NCBI GenBank assembly: GCA_003194525.1 | Contig: NBIV01000009.1 | Span: forward strand, 526,250-590,249 | DNA length: 64,000 nucleotides | Reading direction: 5' to 3' | From: Gracilariopsis chorda | Lineage: Eukaryota > Rhodophyta > Florideophyceae > Gracilariales > Gracilariaceae | Part shown: piece after piece, positions 42,741 to 53,583 of the stretch | Position numbering within the stretch: position 1 is the stretch's first letter | How the letters are laid out: every line of letters starts with the position of its first letter | The notes under the pieces: generated by a model | Database searches by the model: none | What the model saw: only the letters and a program-made list of their open reading frames with translations | Told to the model about the DNA's origin: nothing | Made by a program: the position numbers and the translations under genes

Positions 42741-43630
42741 ATCAAAGAACTTCTATCTCCTCAAGAATTGCAGCACCCTAATCTTCCATTTTTTCGCTAC
42801 TGCTGTATCTCCCAGTCCTTGTCTTTCCCGTGCAGACGGAAAAGCATCTTGTCAAGACTTGGAGTGCTTCAACACTTCATAACAAAGTGATCAACGATGT
42901 TATTACCTCTGTGTTTAAGCTCGAACGAACAATAGCTACATAAAAAATATCTTGAACCCCAAACTTGTTCTTCTTCAAAATGCACGCGCTAGACTTGACC
43001 AATGACAGCAAAAACTTTCCGAAAAGGCTGAAAAAGACCACACCGTTACGACAGACAAGAAAGCCAAATGGACTTACGAACGGGACTACTAGGGGAACTT
43101 AGCCAAGCACTGCAGATTCGCATCAAGTTTTAATATGTGCCGTATCCTTACATTGGGGAGCGAAGCCCGACACACATTCAAAATGGTGGCGTAAACAGAG
43201 ACAGGATGCCTGTATACAGGCAGGGTGGCAACGTGGCCGGTATCTAATGTGTGCGTTAAGGTAAACGCTCTTCTGAGAATCATGTCGTTCGTTTGTTCAG
43301 CAGTAGCTTTGAGACTTCAGCAATCGGCTAGGGGCTTCTAGGGCGGACACGAAGCCTTTCTTAAACTCCAGAGAGCTAATATCTCTCCAGGTGCTGCCGT
43401 ATGGGCCCTACACTCCTCTTTGCGAGGACGCCAACGGCCTCATTTCTAATCAGTCCACAGTGTCCCGGCACCCAGAAGTATTAGAACTTCCAGAATGCTT
43501 GAGCTCCACTTTGCCACTTGCCGTAAAGAGGATGCAGTTGAAAAGCGGAGAGAAGCAGAGCCATCATTGCTTCAGGAGCTGGGTGAGGTGGACTGCGAGG
43601 CCTAGAAAGATGAGTCTGTTGGTAAACTAA
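42741..43630. other. Spacer without recognised gene
   Basis: Nothing with a recognisable motif on either strand. Confidence 0.4.
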
Positions 43631-43705
43631 TCCTGTGTGTATGTTCGTACGTTTGAGTGCACGCTACTAATTCCGGAAGCGTGAGAGATTCGAACCCTGC
43701 AAGGC
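43631..43705 (+). repeat. GT-rich/AATTCCG dispersed repeat, copy 5
   Basis: TCCTGTGTGTATGTTCGTAC, then GTGCACGCTACTAATTCCGG, then AGAGATTCGAACCCTGC. The last part resembles a tRNA T-arm, as does copy 3, and hints at a tRNA-derived short element. Confidence 0.55.
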
Positions 43706-43719
43706 AAGTGTTCTCTCGT

Positions 43720-43727
43720 CAAATGAC
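43720..43727. repeat. 8-bp target-site duplication CAAATGAC (left)
   Basis: CAAATGAC directly precedes the hAT end at 43728 and recurs exactly at 47769-47776. Eight bases is diagnostic for the hAT superfamily. Confidence 0.95.
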
Positions 43728-44000
43728 CAGGCCTCTTGCAAATCGGATCGCTTACAGAAAATCCGATTTTGGCCGAATTATAGACCTCTGTTGATCCGAA
43801 TTTAGCCGATCGCTTTCAGTAGATCTTTGAGCCCCTCTGGCCATATCAATCACTGTTTTCGCGCCAAACACGAAACCAAAACACTTAACCGCAGTACAAA
43901 AGAGATCCTGAACATCCTTTTGGTGGTTTCTTCTTCTTCTGTCTAGCCCTCCACCGCGTTCTGTCCGATCATTTCGCCCGTCACACTCTAATAGAGAGAA

Positions 44001-46160
44001 ATGGTGATCAAGAACGTTATTGCCAAACCTCGCCAACGGCGCTCAATGTCTTTTAGCAATTGCCACCGCGTTCGATTCGTAGTAAAACCTACCTCCCGTC
44101 ACAATATCTCTGGATCAGTGATTGCAGTAATTTGTAGATTTTGCGTAACCTTTGGTCGCGAGAAAAATAGTAAGAATCGTCTTGCTCCTGTTCCGTCTAA
44201 TAAAATTTTGCGCACATCCTTTCGCACGGACAACTATCTATCACATCTTAAGATTCAGCACATTCAAAAATGGACCGAATATGAAGTTCTTCAAACGTGA
44301 TAGAAAAAGATATTCTTTGACTTCGAAGTGCCGTACATCGAAAGAATAACGTCTCATTTCGGCAGTAATGATAAAATAAGCTTTACAATTGGTAAAGATA
44401 TTGTGAAGAACATTATAATTGGCATGTTCACCGAAAAGGAAGAAAATCCGCAACAAATTGAAAGAAACTGTCTCTTTAACTTTGATATGGAAAACGATAA
44501 CTAAGTTTTAACTATCAAGAAATGAAGTCATTTTCGCATGAACATCGGAAATTTGTCCTTAGGTATGTCTTTCAGGCAAGCTTACAGGTCGGCAAGAGTA
44601 ACGAAAAATATGGGGTCTTGGAGCGCTTTCTGGTTTGACTGAGAAAATGGTTTCGCAATATATACAGGCGGTAGTGGTTGTGAGTCTACAGCATATTTAT
44701 CAAATACTATGTGAGAAAAAACGCTGGGCATTTTCTATAGCATTTGATGCTGCAACAAATCAGGGAAACTTTTACATTGACTTCCGAGTTCGGGTGAGTC
44801 TATCAGGAAAAGTGGAAAATATACATGTCCCCGCCATTCCTTTTTACGATTCACATACTGGTGAGGCTATGTCTTCCGTAATCCATCCTATGTTGGAGTC
44901 CTTGATGAGTGGAAAATGGTGTAAGAAGTTGATTTCAGTTGCAAGAGATGGTGCGTTTAATATGGTTGGAAAGTACCAGGGGGCAGTTACACGCTTAAAT
45001 GCTTTTGAACTAGGAGGATTCTACCGAATTTGGTGTGCTGCGCATCAATTGGATCTTTTCATACAAGATGTAGTCTCTGGTTCTCTACATGAGCACTTTT
45101 ACTCGACACTGACGCAGATGATTGCCTTTCTAAGACGCCAAACTAATCTGCAAAATGAGATAAGAACTACATGCCCGCTTGTCGCCTGGAAGTGTTGACT
45201 TTCGCTTGGAAACGTTCTTAGTTGGCTTTCAAAGCACAAAAGTACTGTTGTGCAATACATAAGTACAATAACGACGTCCCCCATTGTCTCTTCTACTCGC
45301 AAGTGGTGGGTACTTTTGTCTGCACTGTTGCGCTTGATGGAATGCGTGGATGTGTGCTGTAAGTCTATACAGGGGAAATACACATTAACATGCGAGCAAA
45401 ACAGTCATGTTGCAACATTAGTAAAAGAGATCAGAAGCATGAGAGGAATATCGGGTCCTTTATCTAGGATGCAAATGCTTACGGCCGTCACAGAGGTTGA
45501 TGGTGTCACTCAAAGCTCAAATATTATCTTGGACGGGTTATTTGTTCGTAATTGTATTATGGATATCAGTTTGCAGTCGATGGAAGACTTCATGGCTCTT
45601 CCCGATGGCGAACAGCGAGGTATCGTGATCACTCTAGGAATTTTGTTCCTTTCTTCCTTTGAACAGATATCCAGGTTGACCGCAGAGCGCAATCCCCACA
45701 ATTCTCCATCTGAATACCGCGTCCCGCCGATTCTTCCCCAGGAGCTTGCCGGCTTACGCCCTATGGAGTTCTATCAGATCTTCATTGCGCAAAAGGAACG
45801 ACTCTCTTTTCTCTAACGCCACAGGAAATTGTGGACGTAGGACATTGTTTCGTCTAGTTCAAGGATACTCTCCGCCGAGATTCAGGGGTTTCCCAACATT
45901 TGGAGCATGTCAAAGATTCTGTTAAGTGTGGAAACGTCTTCAGTGAGTCATGGAAGAATTTCTTGCCCCGCTTCACAAAGTTGCGAGATTTCTGCGGTGG
46001 GCTCGCAACGGTGTTCCCCAGAATATCTACTGTGAAAAGCGATTTCTCAATCTTACAATGGGAAAAGGATGAACATCGTTCGAATCTCACAGACTCGGCT
46101 CTTGAAAGGGTGCTGCAATCCAAGCAATACGACATGTCGGAGACGTTAATCCGGGCGTAA
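44001..46160 (+). pseudogene. hAT transposase with BED zinc finger, disrupted
   Basis: Pieces in order: a BED-type finger (44130-44270: CRFC, then TDNYLSHLKIQHIQKW, i.e. C-x2-C...H-x4-H); a central catalytic region (44635-45198) with FSIAFDAATNQGNF, the ARDGAFNMVGKYQGAV motif and CAAHQLDLF, all typical of hAT proteins; a second frame (45250-45816); and a C-terminal dimerisation segment (45900-46160) with TVFPRISTVKSDFSILQWEKD. Stop codons and frame changes separate the pieces at about 44350-44630, 45198 and 45816. Transposases of this family cut and paste in the nucleus; this copy cannot be translated whole. Confidence 0.85.
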
Positions 46161-47690
46161 AGTAACATACGTTTTCTGCTGTAGATGAGGAGTGAAAACG
46201 AAACTAGTTAGCTTGCCTCTGCAGAAACCTTATCGTATGCTGGGATGGTGGCGGAAGCCCGAGACAAGACAGGGGTCAGTGAGACTGCGGATCTGCGATA
46301 TAGGTTTCCATCTTGCCTGCAACGTGGGTTTTGAGCAAAGGTACGGCATTGGAGGCGGTAAAATATTCGAAAGAGCTTTGCAATGTTTTGACCTTGAGTT
46401 CCTCCTCTAAACATTGATTGCCACAACGCTGCGAAGGTACCCAAAGAGGATTTGTGGCGTTCAGTGTGCCTCAACAGGTGGCTGGCCAGAAGCAGCAGAG
46501 GGTTTTCAAAGAAAGGCTGAGATGCGGAACACGTGCGACGGGGAGAGCAAGAGCAGCAGGCAGACTTGCAGAGGTGGAGTGGTGGCTGGCGGAGCACACG
46601 GGGTTTGTTGGGGACCGTAAGAAATAGGAGGGCCAAAAGTTTGCGATCGAAGGTGTGGGAGCCAGGCAGCGACAGAGCACGGATAGCCAACCAGCCGGCC
46701 AGGGGCATAGAAGAGCGCATCGCCCTTGCGAGGTAAAAGTTTGAAGGTCCGTATGAGTCGTCGGTAGTTATTTGTGCAAAGGACGGACGGTGGTGCCCAG
46801 AAAAGAAACCAGGTGGAGGTACCGACAGCGCCAATGTGTGATTCGCACTCCCAGCGAGGATGCACAGCCCACGCAGCGGCCGGTACAGCACAAAAAACCG
46901 TGCGGGACCGATGAGAGATGCGAGTACCAAGCCAAGGCGGATAAAACTACAAGGATGGGAAATACTTCCCGCTTCACAACACGCAAGCTGCACGCAAATG
47001 CGAGCAGCAGTACGAAAGAAGTAAAAGTGCGAAATGTCATTCTCACGGTTAGAGCGTGGAGGCCGGCTACCAGCGACAGTAGCAGTAGAATCCAAACTTC
47101 GAAGGCGGAGAAGCAATCGAACAACGTTGAAAGGTGCGGAGACTGGGTGGTAGATTTCGAAGCAAAAGCTCTCCGATAACAATCTTTGTCACTTTAAGGT
47201 AAAGTGGTGAACAATGTCAGAACAAAGTCAAAGCGGCGCACACATGACCCAGGAGTGTTGCGGGCATTGAAAGGGCCACCATCGGCACGAAAGAAAGCAG
47301 TATGTGTGGTGATCATGGATCCACACTCGAGGTCAAGTCTGATGATAAGAGCCAGACAGTTTGTAGGCCACAGCAGTGTCTTAGGAGAAGAACAGTAGTG
47401 CGCAAAGTTGAACAATGTCAACTGGGAATCGACCAAAAAATATGGCAGCCCAGCAGTGAGAAGAAATGTGGTCTTTGAGCTTCAGCAAAGTGTACAGACC
47501 AAGCAAAGGCCAGGAGATGCACTAAAGCGGTGAGCGAAAGCGTTTGAACGGCAAACGCCAGCAACGCGTGGGTAAGATAAGCGACGGCAGCGTCGGCAGG
47601 GAGGGTGGCTTCGCCGGCCGAGTAGCGAGAGATATACAATAGCATTCGTGAGGCTGATAGTGTGTGGCTAAAGCCAAATCCGAATTTGTG
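46161..47690. other. Unassigned 1.5-kb segment inside the hAT element
   Basis: It lies between the transposase 3' end and the right terminal region. It is richer in GC and in purine on the plus strand. A minus-strand frame at 46208-47182 is open for 324 codons, but its composition (serine, arginine, leucine, cysteine) and lack of motifs suggest a by-product. It may be captured host DNA or a second worn ORF. Confidence 0.4.
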
Positions 47691-47768
47691 CTGAATTCTG
47701 TTGTCTTGCTGCTCCGAAAACGGCCTAAAACCGGATCATTCGGATCGATCCGAATTGTAAGAGGCCTG

Positions 47769-47776
47769 CAAATGAC
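47769..47776. repeat. 8-bp target-site duplication CAAATGAC (right)
   Basis: Exact right-hand copy of the duplication flanking the hAT element. Confidence 0.95.
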
Positions 47777-48051
47777 CCAACGATAATCTTCGAAAAAAGA
47801 AGGACTATATCTACCTTGTCGCATGATAGCGGGGGAGGCTGAATCTACTTGTAGTAAAAACCGTAGAAACTCCGCCAATCACAAGCAAGAGTTCACCCCT
47901 GATCAGCGAGTGCAGTAGCCTGGGGGACCACTTCCAACGTGTGCCGCGGCATGATTGCAAGACAGCCAATCATGAGTAGGAGTTCACCCCGTCACGGCGT
48001 TCTTACCCATCTGTAACCAATTAAAAAACAACAAGTCAAATCAGTCCACAT
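47777..48051. other. Short spacer with a repeated AGTTCACCCC phrase
   Basis: CAATCACAAGCAAGAGTTCACCCC (from about 47876, quoted in part) is echoed at about 47968 by CAATCATGAGTAGGAGTTCA. These may be subterminal repeats of the neighbouring pogo-like element, but no ends are found. Confidence 0.35.
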
Positions 48052-49382
48052 TCAAACTAGGCCAAACGCGCGCTTTTCGGTACTGCTCGCACCCTCTGCT
48101 GATTTTGTGGCCTCAATATCTTGCTTCTGCTTGGTCATTCGCTCATAAAGTGCGTCCACAACCTTGGTGTTCGTCAAGACAGCACCGCGTCTTGTGTCAA
48201 TTTTGATATGGCCCGCTTCTTCCACATTTTCATCGCCTAGAAGATAACGACTTCTTTTCCTGAATGACGTAATAAACTGATCAATCGTCACCTTACTAAC
48301 GCTTCTGTTTCTTTTCTCCATACACAAACGTAGTGGTTCGAAGTTGGGAGCACAATGTTTGGGGTCCCATACTGCAGATTTTCGGAACCCGGACAATATG
48401 ATTGGAACTATATGAGAACGAGCATAAGCATTTTGGATGCATTGTCTAACTTCGAATGAGTTGAGTTTGTTTTTATGCGGCGCTGCATGATGTAATTCGC
48501 GTTGCAAAAAGCTCTTATATGAACTGAAAACGCCAAGCTCTAGCGGTTGCGTGACATGAGAGGAATGGGCCGGTAAAGCAATGAAAATTATACCGTTATC
48601 TTTGAAAAGTCTGAAGATCTTGTACTGAACGTGAGCCCCGTAACCGTCAAGCAGTAAGATCAGCTTTTAATTATTCCATCGCAGTGCAACAGTTTCCTCT
48701 ACAAGTTTTTTGCCCATTCAAACACTATATCGATATCTGCTCCGGAGGGATTTCTTTGGAACAAGTAGCAGTCCGGAAGCACGAAAGTTAAAGATTGAAA
48801 TTTGCCTTGAACCTTACGATACTGGGCCATCTTCCCGAGAAATATTATGACTGGTTTGTACATTTTGCTGCTTTCTGATATAAGCGGCATTATCGTGACG
48901 CGTTCTAGATTTCCTTTGGTAGTCAAGGCCTTTTGCACAAACGAACTACCAATTCTCCCAATTCCTTTTCTCAAACTTCTTCCCTTCATTTTCTGGAACG
49001 AAGCCCCAGATTGAACTGCGTTGATTATGTACTCTGGGCTCCTGATATTATACAGGTTGACGGCTGCCTCACTTCGCACAAAATGTTCAGTTAGTACCTC
49101 TGAGCTCACAGCTTTTGCACGTTTGTCTTCTACAATTTGAACATGGTGCAGCTGTAGGTCGTTGCGTTTCAGAAAGTGATGCACTCATCCTGAAGAAGGA
49201 AGATTAAAAATAAAACTGATTTGTTGTTGACGCTCAAGAGAAAGGAGTGAAATATATTGCTGTACCAAGTCTTTCATACCTTGGCGAGTAAGAGGAGGGT
49301 TATTTTCTGCAAAGTATTGCAGTGTTTCGGACACTACTTGTTATTCTTCTGGTCTTAGTTTTCTTGGTCTGCCTGCTTCCAT
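48052..49382 (-). pseudogene. pogo/CENP-B-like DDE_1 transposase, disrupted
   Basis: Read from 49382 leftward: an N-terminal DNA-binding part (GRPRKLRPEE...TRQGMKDLVQQYISLL), then the DDE_1 endonuclease domain with SGASFQKMKGRS, GNLERVTIMPLISES and IIFLGK, then the signature LILLLDGYGAHVQYKIFRLF with LPAHSSHVTQPLELGVF, and a C-terminal helical part (48052-48507). Breaks are visible: a stop near 49340, a stop near 49187, a one-base loss in the A run near 48705, and a stop near 48667. Family members move Tc1/mariner-type elements by cut and paste. The terminal repeats were not found. Confidence 0.88.
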
Positions 49383-49870
49383 AATGTTGAAGTGGATATC
49401 AGATTGGGCATCTGGCTAGCTTTCCGGTACGCAGCGTCTCCAGGCTGCAGAATCACGACGGAAGACACCAACAGACACTGCATGCTTTTGGGATAATCGC
49501 TGCTATGAGATTTTGCTATAGACTCGCTCGTGAACGGCGGTTAGAAGGACCTCATAGCTGGGATTCATGTTGGTTGCCTATGGCTGTGAAAGTGAAATTG
49601 TGTCTTTCTGTACTGTTTGTTCGCTTTGATTCGCTTAAAGCAAGTCTACCAGTGCTCTCTGATATAGACACGCGTCTTGAACATAACACTAAACTTCGCA
49701 CCCCAAAAAATGCGCGAGTCTACGAGTCTACCAGACGAGTGCTATATATCGTGCGTGTACGACTCCAAGTACAAGCCCCCTCCACCGACCAGCTCATTTG
49801 AGGTGCGCTTGATTGCTTCGACTCCACGTGACCGTTTTCGCCTATCTAACAGTTAGAGTCCCTTTCAGCC
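49383..49870. other. Spacer between transposon relics
   Basis: No gene recognised. A 98-codon frame at 49505 has no motif. Confidence 0.4.
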
Positions 49871-50290
49871 ATGAATATTGAACGTAGAGACCTAGTGCAT
49901 CTATACTTGCAAAATCGAACAGCCGCCGTTGCTGCGGCTCTAGAAGCAACTTCAGTTATTCACAAACGAACTTCATCAAAGCGAAATGGTAGAATAGCAG
50001 GTTTCAAAAATAATGTACGTGGGCAGAGCAATTGGACTCCCGATTACCTTGCTTCCAGCTCTATCTACTCTTTACGTTCCTTCAGATGTCATTTTCGAAT
50101 TCCGAGAATTATGTTCCTGAAGCTTGTTGAAGATCTAAATGTTTTTCCACATATATGGAAACAACAGAAGAAAGCAGCTGGGAGGAAAGGGATTCTTCCT
50201 GACATAAAGATTCTAGCCTGTTTACGAATACTGAAAACTGCTACATAGTTTGATTATTTAGATAATGGGTCTCGAATGGGAGCACAATTG
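49871..50290 (+). pseudogene. PIF/Harbinger transposase, N-terminal relic
   Basis: A 125-codon frame reads FRCHFRIPRIMFLKLVEDL, then GRKGILPDIKILACLRIL. This matches the start of Harbinger-type nucleases (FRRRFRxSRxLFLRI...; G.SPLQK..AALRML). After an in-frame TAG at 50248 the same frame continues FDYLDNGSRMGAQ, as in the family, and is then lost. The catalytic DDE part is missing, so this is a truncated, dead copy. Confidence 0.75.
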
Positions 50291-51114
50291 TCAGAAGAAC
50301 GTTGGAAACACAACAGGTGACGTTTTGGGCAGGGAAAGAGAGTGAAGAGAGTGGGAGGAACTGCTGACCAGTTGCGCGAAGATTTTCCCCCGCGCTTTCT
50401 ACCCGCCCAATGCGTGATCAATATAGAACCAATGCGCTCATTGGTCGATGGAGTGCTCAATGGTCATTGAAATTTGGAACCACGGTTGCCATTCTTATTT
50501 CTATATTCGCCGCCTATTGAAATCAGAAAAGCAATCACACTGTCGATATGGCAACGACAAATGGCAATAATACCGCTCGTAGGGATGCAAAACGCGCCTC
50601 AGTCGCGATACTTCAGGTTTTTTTTTTAGATATAGCTCTCTGCTAGACTTGCTCTTATATACTGGTAGGGAAAAGCGTGCGCTTTTTGAATTCGATGTTA
50701 GACGGCGGGAAGCTGAATGAGAGGTTCGCTATCGACAAATGCGGTGTTGCACTTGGTTCTAGTTTCAGTGATGATGACAATTGTCGTGATTACGGGCCAG
50801 TTTGCGACTTATCGGATTCTCGAAATCTGTCGTATTATTTGAGTCCTTACGCAGTCGGTTTTCACGGAGATTTCACGAAGATTTCTCCTCGACTCCATAC
50901 AGTGCTGGTACATATTGTGAAAAGCGCTGTATGGAATTGGCAAACGGCTGTCACATGTGGCCATTTTGTGAAGCTATTTAACAAAGATGTCGCCTTGAAA
51001 AGCGGCCACTAAATCCCCAGAAATGGCGGGAAGTGCACTACAAACTGCTAGCATAGCAGCTTCTTATACCAAGCGACTGGGACCATAACGGAGTTTCCTT
51101 CTCCCCCCACCGAT
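50291..51114. other. Spacer without recognised gene
   Basis: A 111-codon frame at 50677-51012 has no motif. The stretch near 50618 has a T run. This may be non-coding transposon sequence. Confidence 0.35.
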
Positions 51115-51621
51115 ATGGCTACCGTTTTACCGTCCACTCCACCACCGACCTCGCCCTCCGCGATCGTTCCCAACGAACCCCCCTCTACATCCTGTCCACC
51201 ACCAGCCTCGCGACCTTTTAACACTCCCAAAGCGAAATCGTACCGCTTCTCTGCCACTGACGAGCCCATCATCGTGCTTAAAATAGCAGCGCTGAACGCC
51301 CACATCGCTCCTTACGGCAAAATCGCGGAAGCGTGTGCAGTGGCGTCTCAGAAAGTGAACGAGAATGAGGCGCCAACTGTCAAGACAAGCAGCAAGAGCA
51401 TACAAGTTTGTTACAAGAGACTACAAGACATCTTCGACAAGAAAGATGCGCGAGAGCGCGTGATGTGGGGGATTTGTGGTGAGGTTACCGAAATGGATGG
51501 GTTGCTTGGTGCGATGGCGGAAGCGAAGGAGACTATTCAAGGTGATAAGAGCGCCGACAAGGAAGAGAAGCGTCCCAAGGAGGCTGAGAAGGAGAGAATG
51601 GGGAAGGAGATAGTTGTGTAG
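51115..51621 (+). pseudogene. Myb/SANT-like DNA-binding ORF truncated by an LTR
   Basis: 168 codons: a proline/serine/threonine-rich start (1-40), then a helical SANT-like region (YRFSATDEPIIVLKIAALNA...GKIAEACAVASQKV...TSSKSIQVCYKRLQDIFDKK), then a basic-acidic coiled segment (DKEEKRPKEAEKERMGKE). The frame runs into the reverse LTR that starts at about 51617, and the stop codon is LTR sequence, so the natural C-terminus has been cut off. Such ORFs often accompany Harbinger-type elements, and a Harbinger relic lies 0.8 kb upstream. The domain call is tentative. Confidence 0.5.
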
Positions 51622-52519
51622 TGCAATACCCGCAAGCGGGACAACACACGAAGACGTTCGGATCTTCCCCTCTGGAGGGTAACACAGCGAACGGAGCCTC
51701 TCCGGATGAGCACGACGAAGTCGGGTTGTAAAGCCGAGGCTCACCCTCACGCCAAGCGGGGAGAGTTGAAACGGTAGGATTAGGACCACCACGAATGGGA
51801 AAACAGCCCTTCCAAGGAGTACGAGTCCACGTAAGTGGGGGAAGACGTCACGGGATACCGGCAAGAGAGACACGCGTCAGCGGTGACGAGCAACCACACA
51901 AAGGGGTAGAAACCACGAGAGTGGGGTAAGGGAAATACGGGGGATGCCCGATTGGGGGCGACAGGGGTGTGGGCCAACGGGACCACGGAAAAAAGGTACA
52001 AAAGAAACCCTATACAGGGGCGAGAACACGGCGGTGGTGAATTAAGTGACAAGTGCCCAAGGCGGTGATACTCCTAGTGACGCAGGGTGGATAGGTCTAC
52101 CGTTAGTAACGTGGCTTTACCTCCGAGGAGTGTAGAAGACTCGCGAAAGCGGAAAAGACTTAGAGCCAAGAACCCTGGTTGGGGAAGTTTACTCAGTGTC
52201 AGGGCGAGGTCGCCGAGCCACTATATAGTGTAGTAATCTCCCTACTGTAGCGTAGATAAATAATAAATAATAAATATAAGTTAACTAAATGTCCACACCG
52301 TGGTGCCAACCTCCTGTTGACTATCCGTGTCACACGTGGTCCACTCACGCCTTGGGCGGCACACGGCGCATGCACAGGTGTGCACCTGGCGCACAGTGCG
52401 GATCCGCTGAGGGCTGAGACACCCGCTAATAGCGGTAGTAATCATAAACACGCGAAAGCGGCAAAAGCACCAAGTCCACAGGGCATCGCTGAGTCTTCCT
52501 CCTTGAGGATTGCACTTCA
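51617..52519 (-). mobile_element. LTR of the solo-LTR Gypsy family, about 903 bp, minus orientation
   Basis: The left end TGTAGTGCAATACC and right end GATTGCACTTCA are the reversed LTR termini. The GGTTGGGGAAGTTTACT block (about 52180) links it to the LTRs at 4.3, 6.7 and 9.9 kb. The 5 bases on the left (AGTTG) are not repeated on the right, where after only four bases (TATC) the full chromovirus begins. Either the right-hand duplication was carried away by that later insertion, or this LTR arose by recombination between elements. Internal sequence is absent. Confidence 0.85.
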
Positions 52520-52523
52520 TATC

Positions 52524-53303
52524 TGAAGTGCAACGCTCCTAGCGGTATCAGCACGTCGTGCGCTCATATCCCGCTCTGGCGATGCTCACCACTTTGCCGT
52601 GAAGTATGAGTGTTACACCGGTAATCTGTTTCCGTTGGAAGGGCCCCAATTTGGTTGACAAGTGTAGTGCACAGCATTGCTGGCTTGTGCCACACGTTTG
52701 TAGTGTTTTGCACCCCCGTAGGGACATTATTAGTTATTATTAGTTAATTACTACTGTACTGTCAGGGCGCGGACCACCACTACTTATGTGTGTGAGCTCC
52801 GGCTGCCCGGGTCAAAGTAAACGCAACAAGCGAGTGTCTGGCTCTAACTCAGGTTCCCTGGTGAGTGTCCACCTCCGTTTGGAGAGACGCCATCCTGTGA
52901 AGGCCTAGTTACCCACCTCGTGGAGCTCAGCACATTCTTACCACTATTGTGTTTGTTTTTGTGCACGCTTGTACAGCGATTATTATTCCTTGCCCCGTAT
53001 ACAGGTGTTGCTTCACTAGCAACTACCGGTGACTACCGTTGCTGTTTTCGCCACCGCCCCCCTCGTGTGGACACCGTGCCGCTCTTGCGCGTCGCCCACC
53101 ACTCGTGTGTCGCTGCATTTTCCGCTTTCCCACTCCGTGGTCTGTCTTTGTCTCTACACCTGTACGCCAGTCGTGACGGTGAGTCCCGGTCTTACACCCG
53201 GCTCCGTGTACTCACCACAGGTGGTTCTGTCGCTGCGCTACCCTGCTGAGGAGGACGTCGAACACCCTCGTGTGTCTGTCCCATCTTGGGGTATTGCACC
53301 ACA
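52524..53303 (+). repeat. 5' LTR of the chromovirus (780 bp)
   Basis: TGAAGTGCAACGC...TTGCACCACA. The end at 53303 is set by analogy with the solo LTR at 9672-10498, whose ends are proved by target duplications. It carries the promoter of the element; an exact TATA box is not obvious. Confidence 0.93.
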
Positions 53304-53306
53304 AAC

Positions 53307-53319
53307 TGGTCTCCCGACC
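53307..53319 (+). promoter_or_regulatory. Candidate tRNA primer-binding site
   Basis: TGGTCTCCCGACC begins three bases after the 5' LTR. TGG pairs with the CCA end of a tRNA, so the primer tRNA should end in GGTCGGGAGACCA. The tRNA identity is not determined. Confidence 0.65.
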
Positions 53320-53583
53320 TAGAAGACCAGCGAAGTGTGTTTTGTGATCTCGGTTTACCGGATTAGCTACCTGGTTTCCGAATTATTCGTTGAAGTTGAA
53401 TTTGTGTTGTGACCAACCGTGTTGTTGAGGATCGCCGATTGCTCGGGTGTGTCTCCCACAAGTGGTTGCGTGGTACCTCTTAGGAGTGGATGTTCGCTCA
53501 TTGAAGGTTTGCTTCTTTTTGTTGCTTGTTTGTGTGTTGTTTGGATTGTTTCCTGTTTTGTTTCAGTTTCAGTGTCTGCCACG

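Larger units (their letters stand above)
43728..47768 (+). mobile_element. hAT-superfamily DNA transposon, 4041 bp, inactive
   Basis: The left end CAGGCCTCTTGCAAATCGGA and the right end (read inward on the other strand) CAGGCCTCTTACAATTCGGA match except for two bases. Similarity continues into ATCCGATTTTGGCCG versus ATCCGGTTTTAGGCCG. Perfect 8-bp duplications flank the ends. GATCCGAAT words repeat just inside both ends, as hAT subterminal repeats do. The inside holds a broken BED-finger/hAT transposase (44001-46160) followed by about 1.5 kb of unassigned GC-richer DNA. Intact ends with a dead transposase mean it could once have moved with enzyme supplied by a sister copy. Confidence 0.95.

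Noticed and set aside
46208-47182. 324-codon minus-strand frame inside the hAT element
   Set aside because: Its composition is rich in serine, arginine, leucine and cysteine, with no motif; it looks like the shadow of a purine-rich plus strand.
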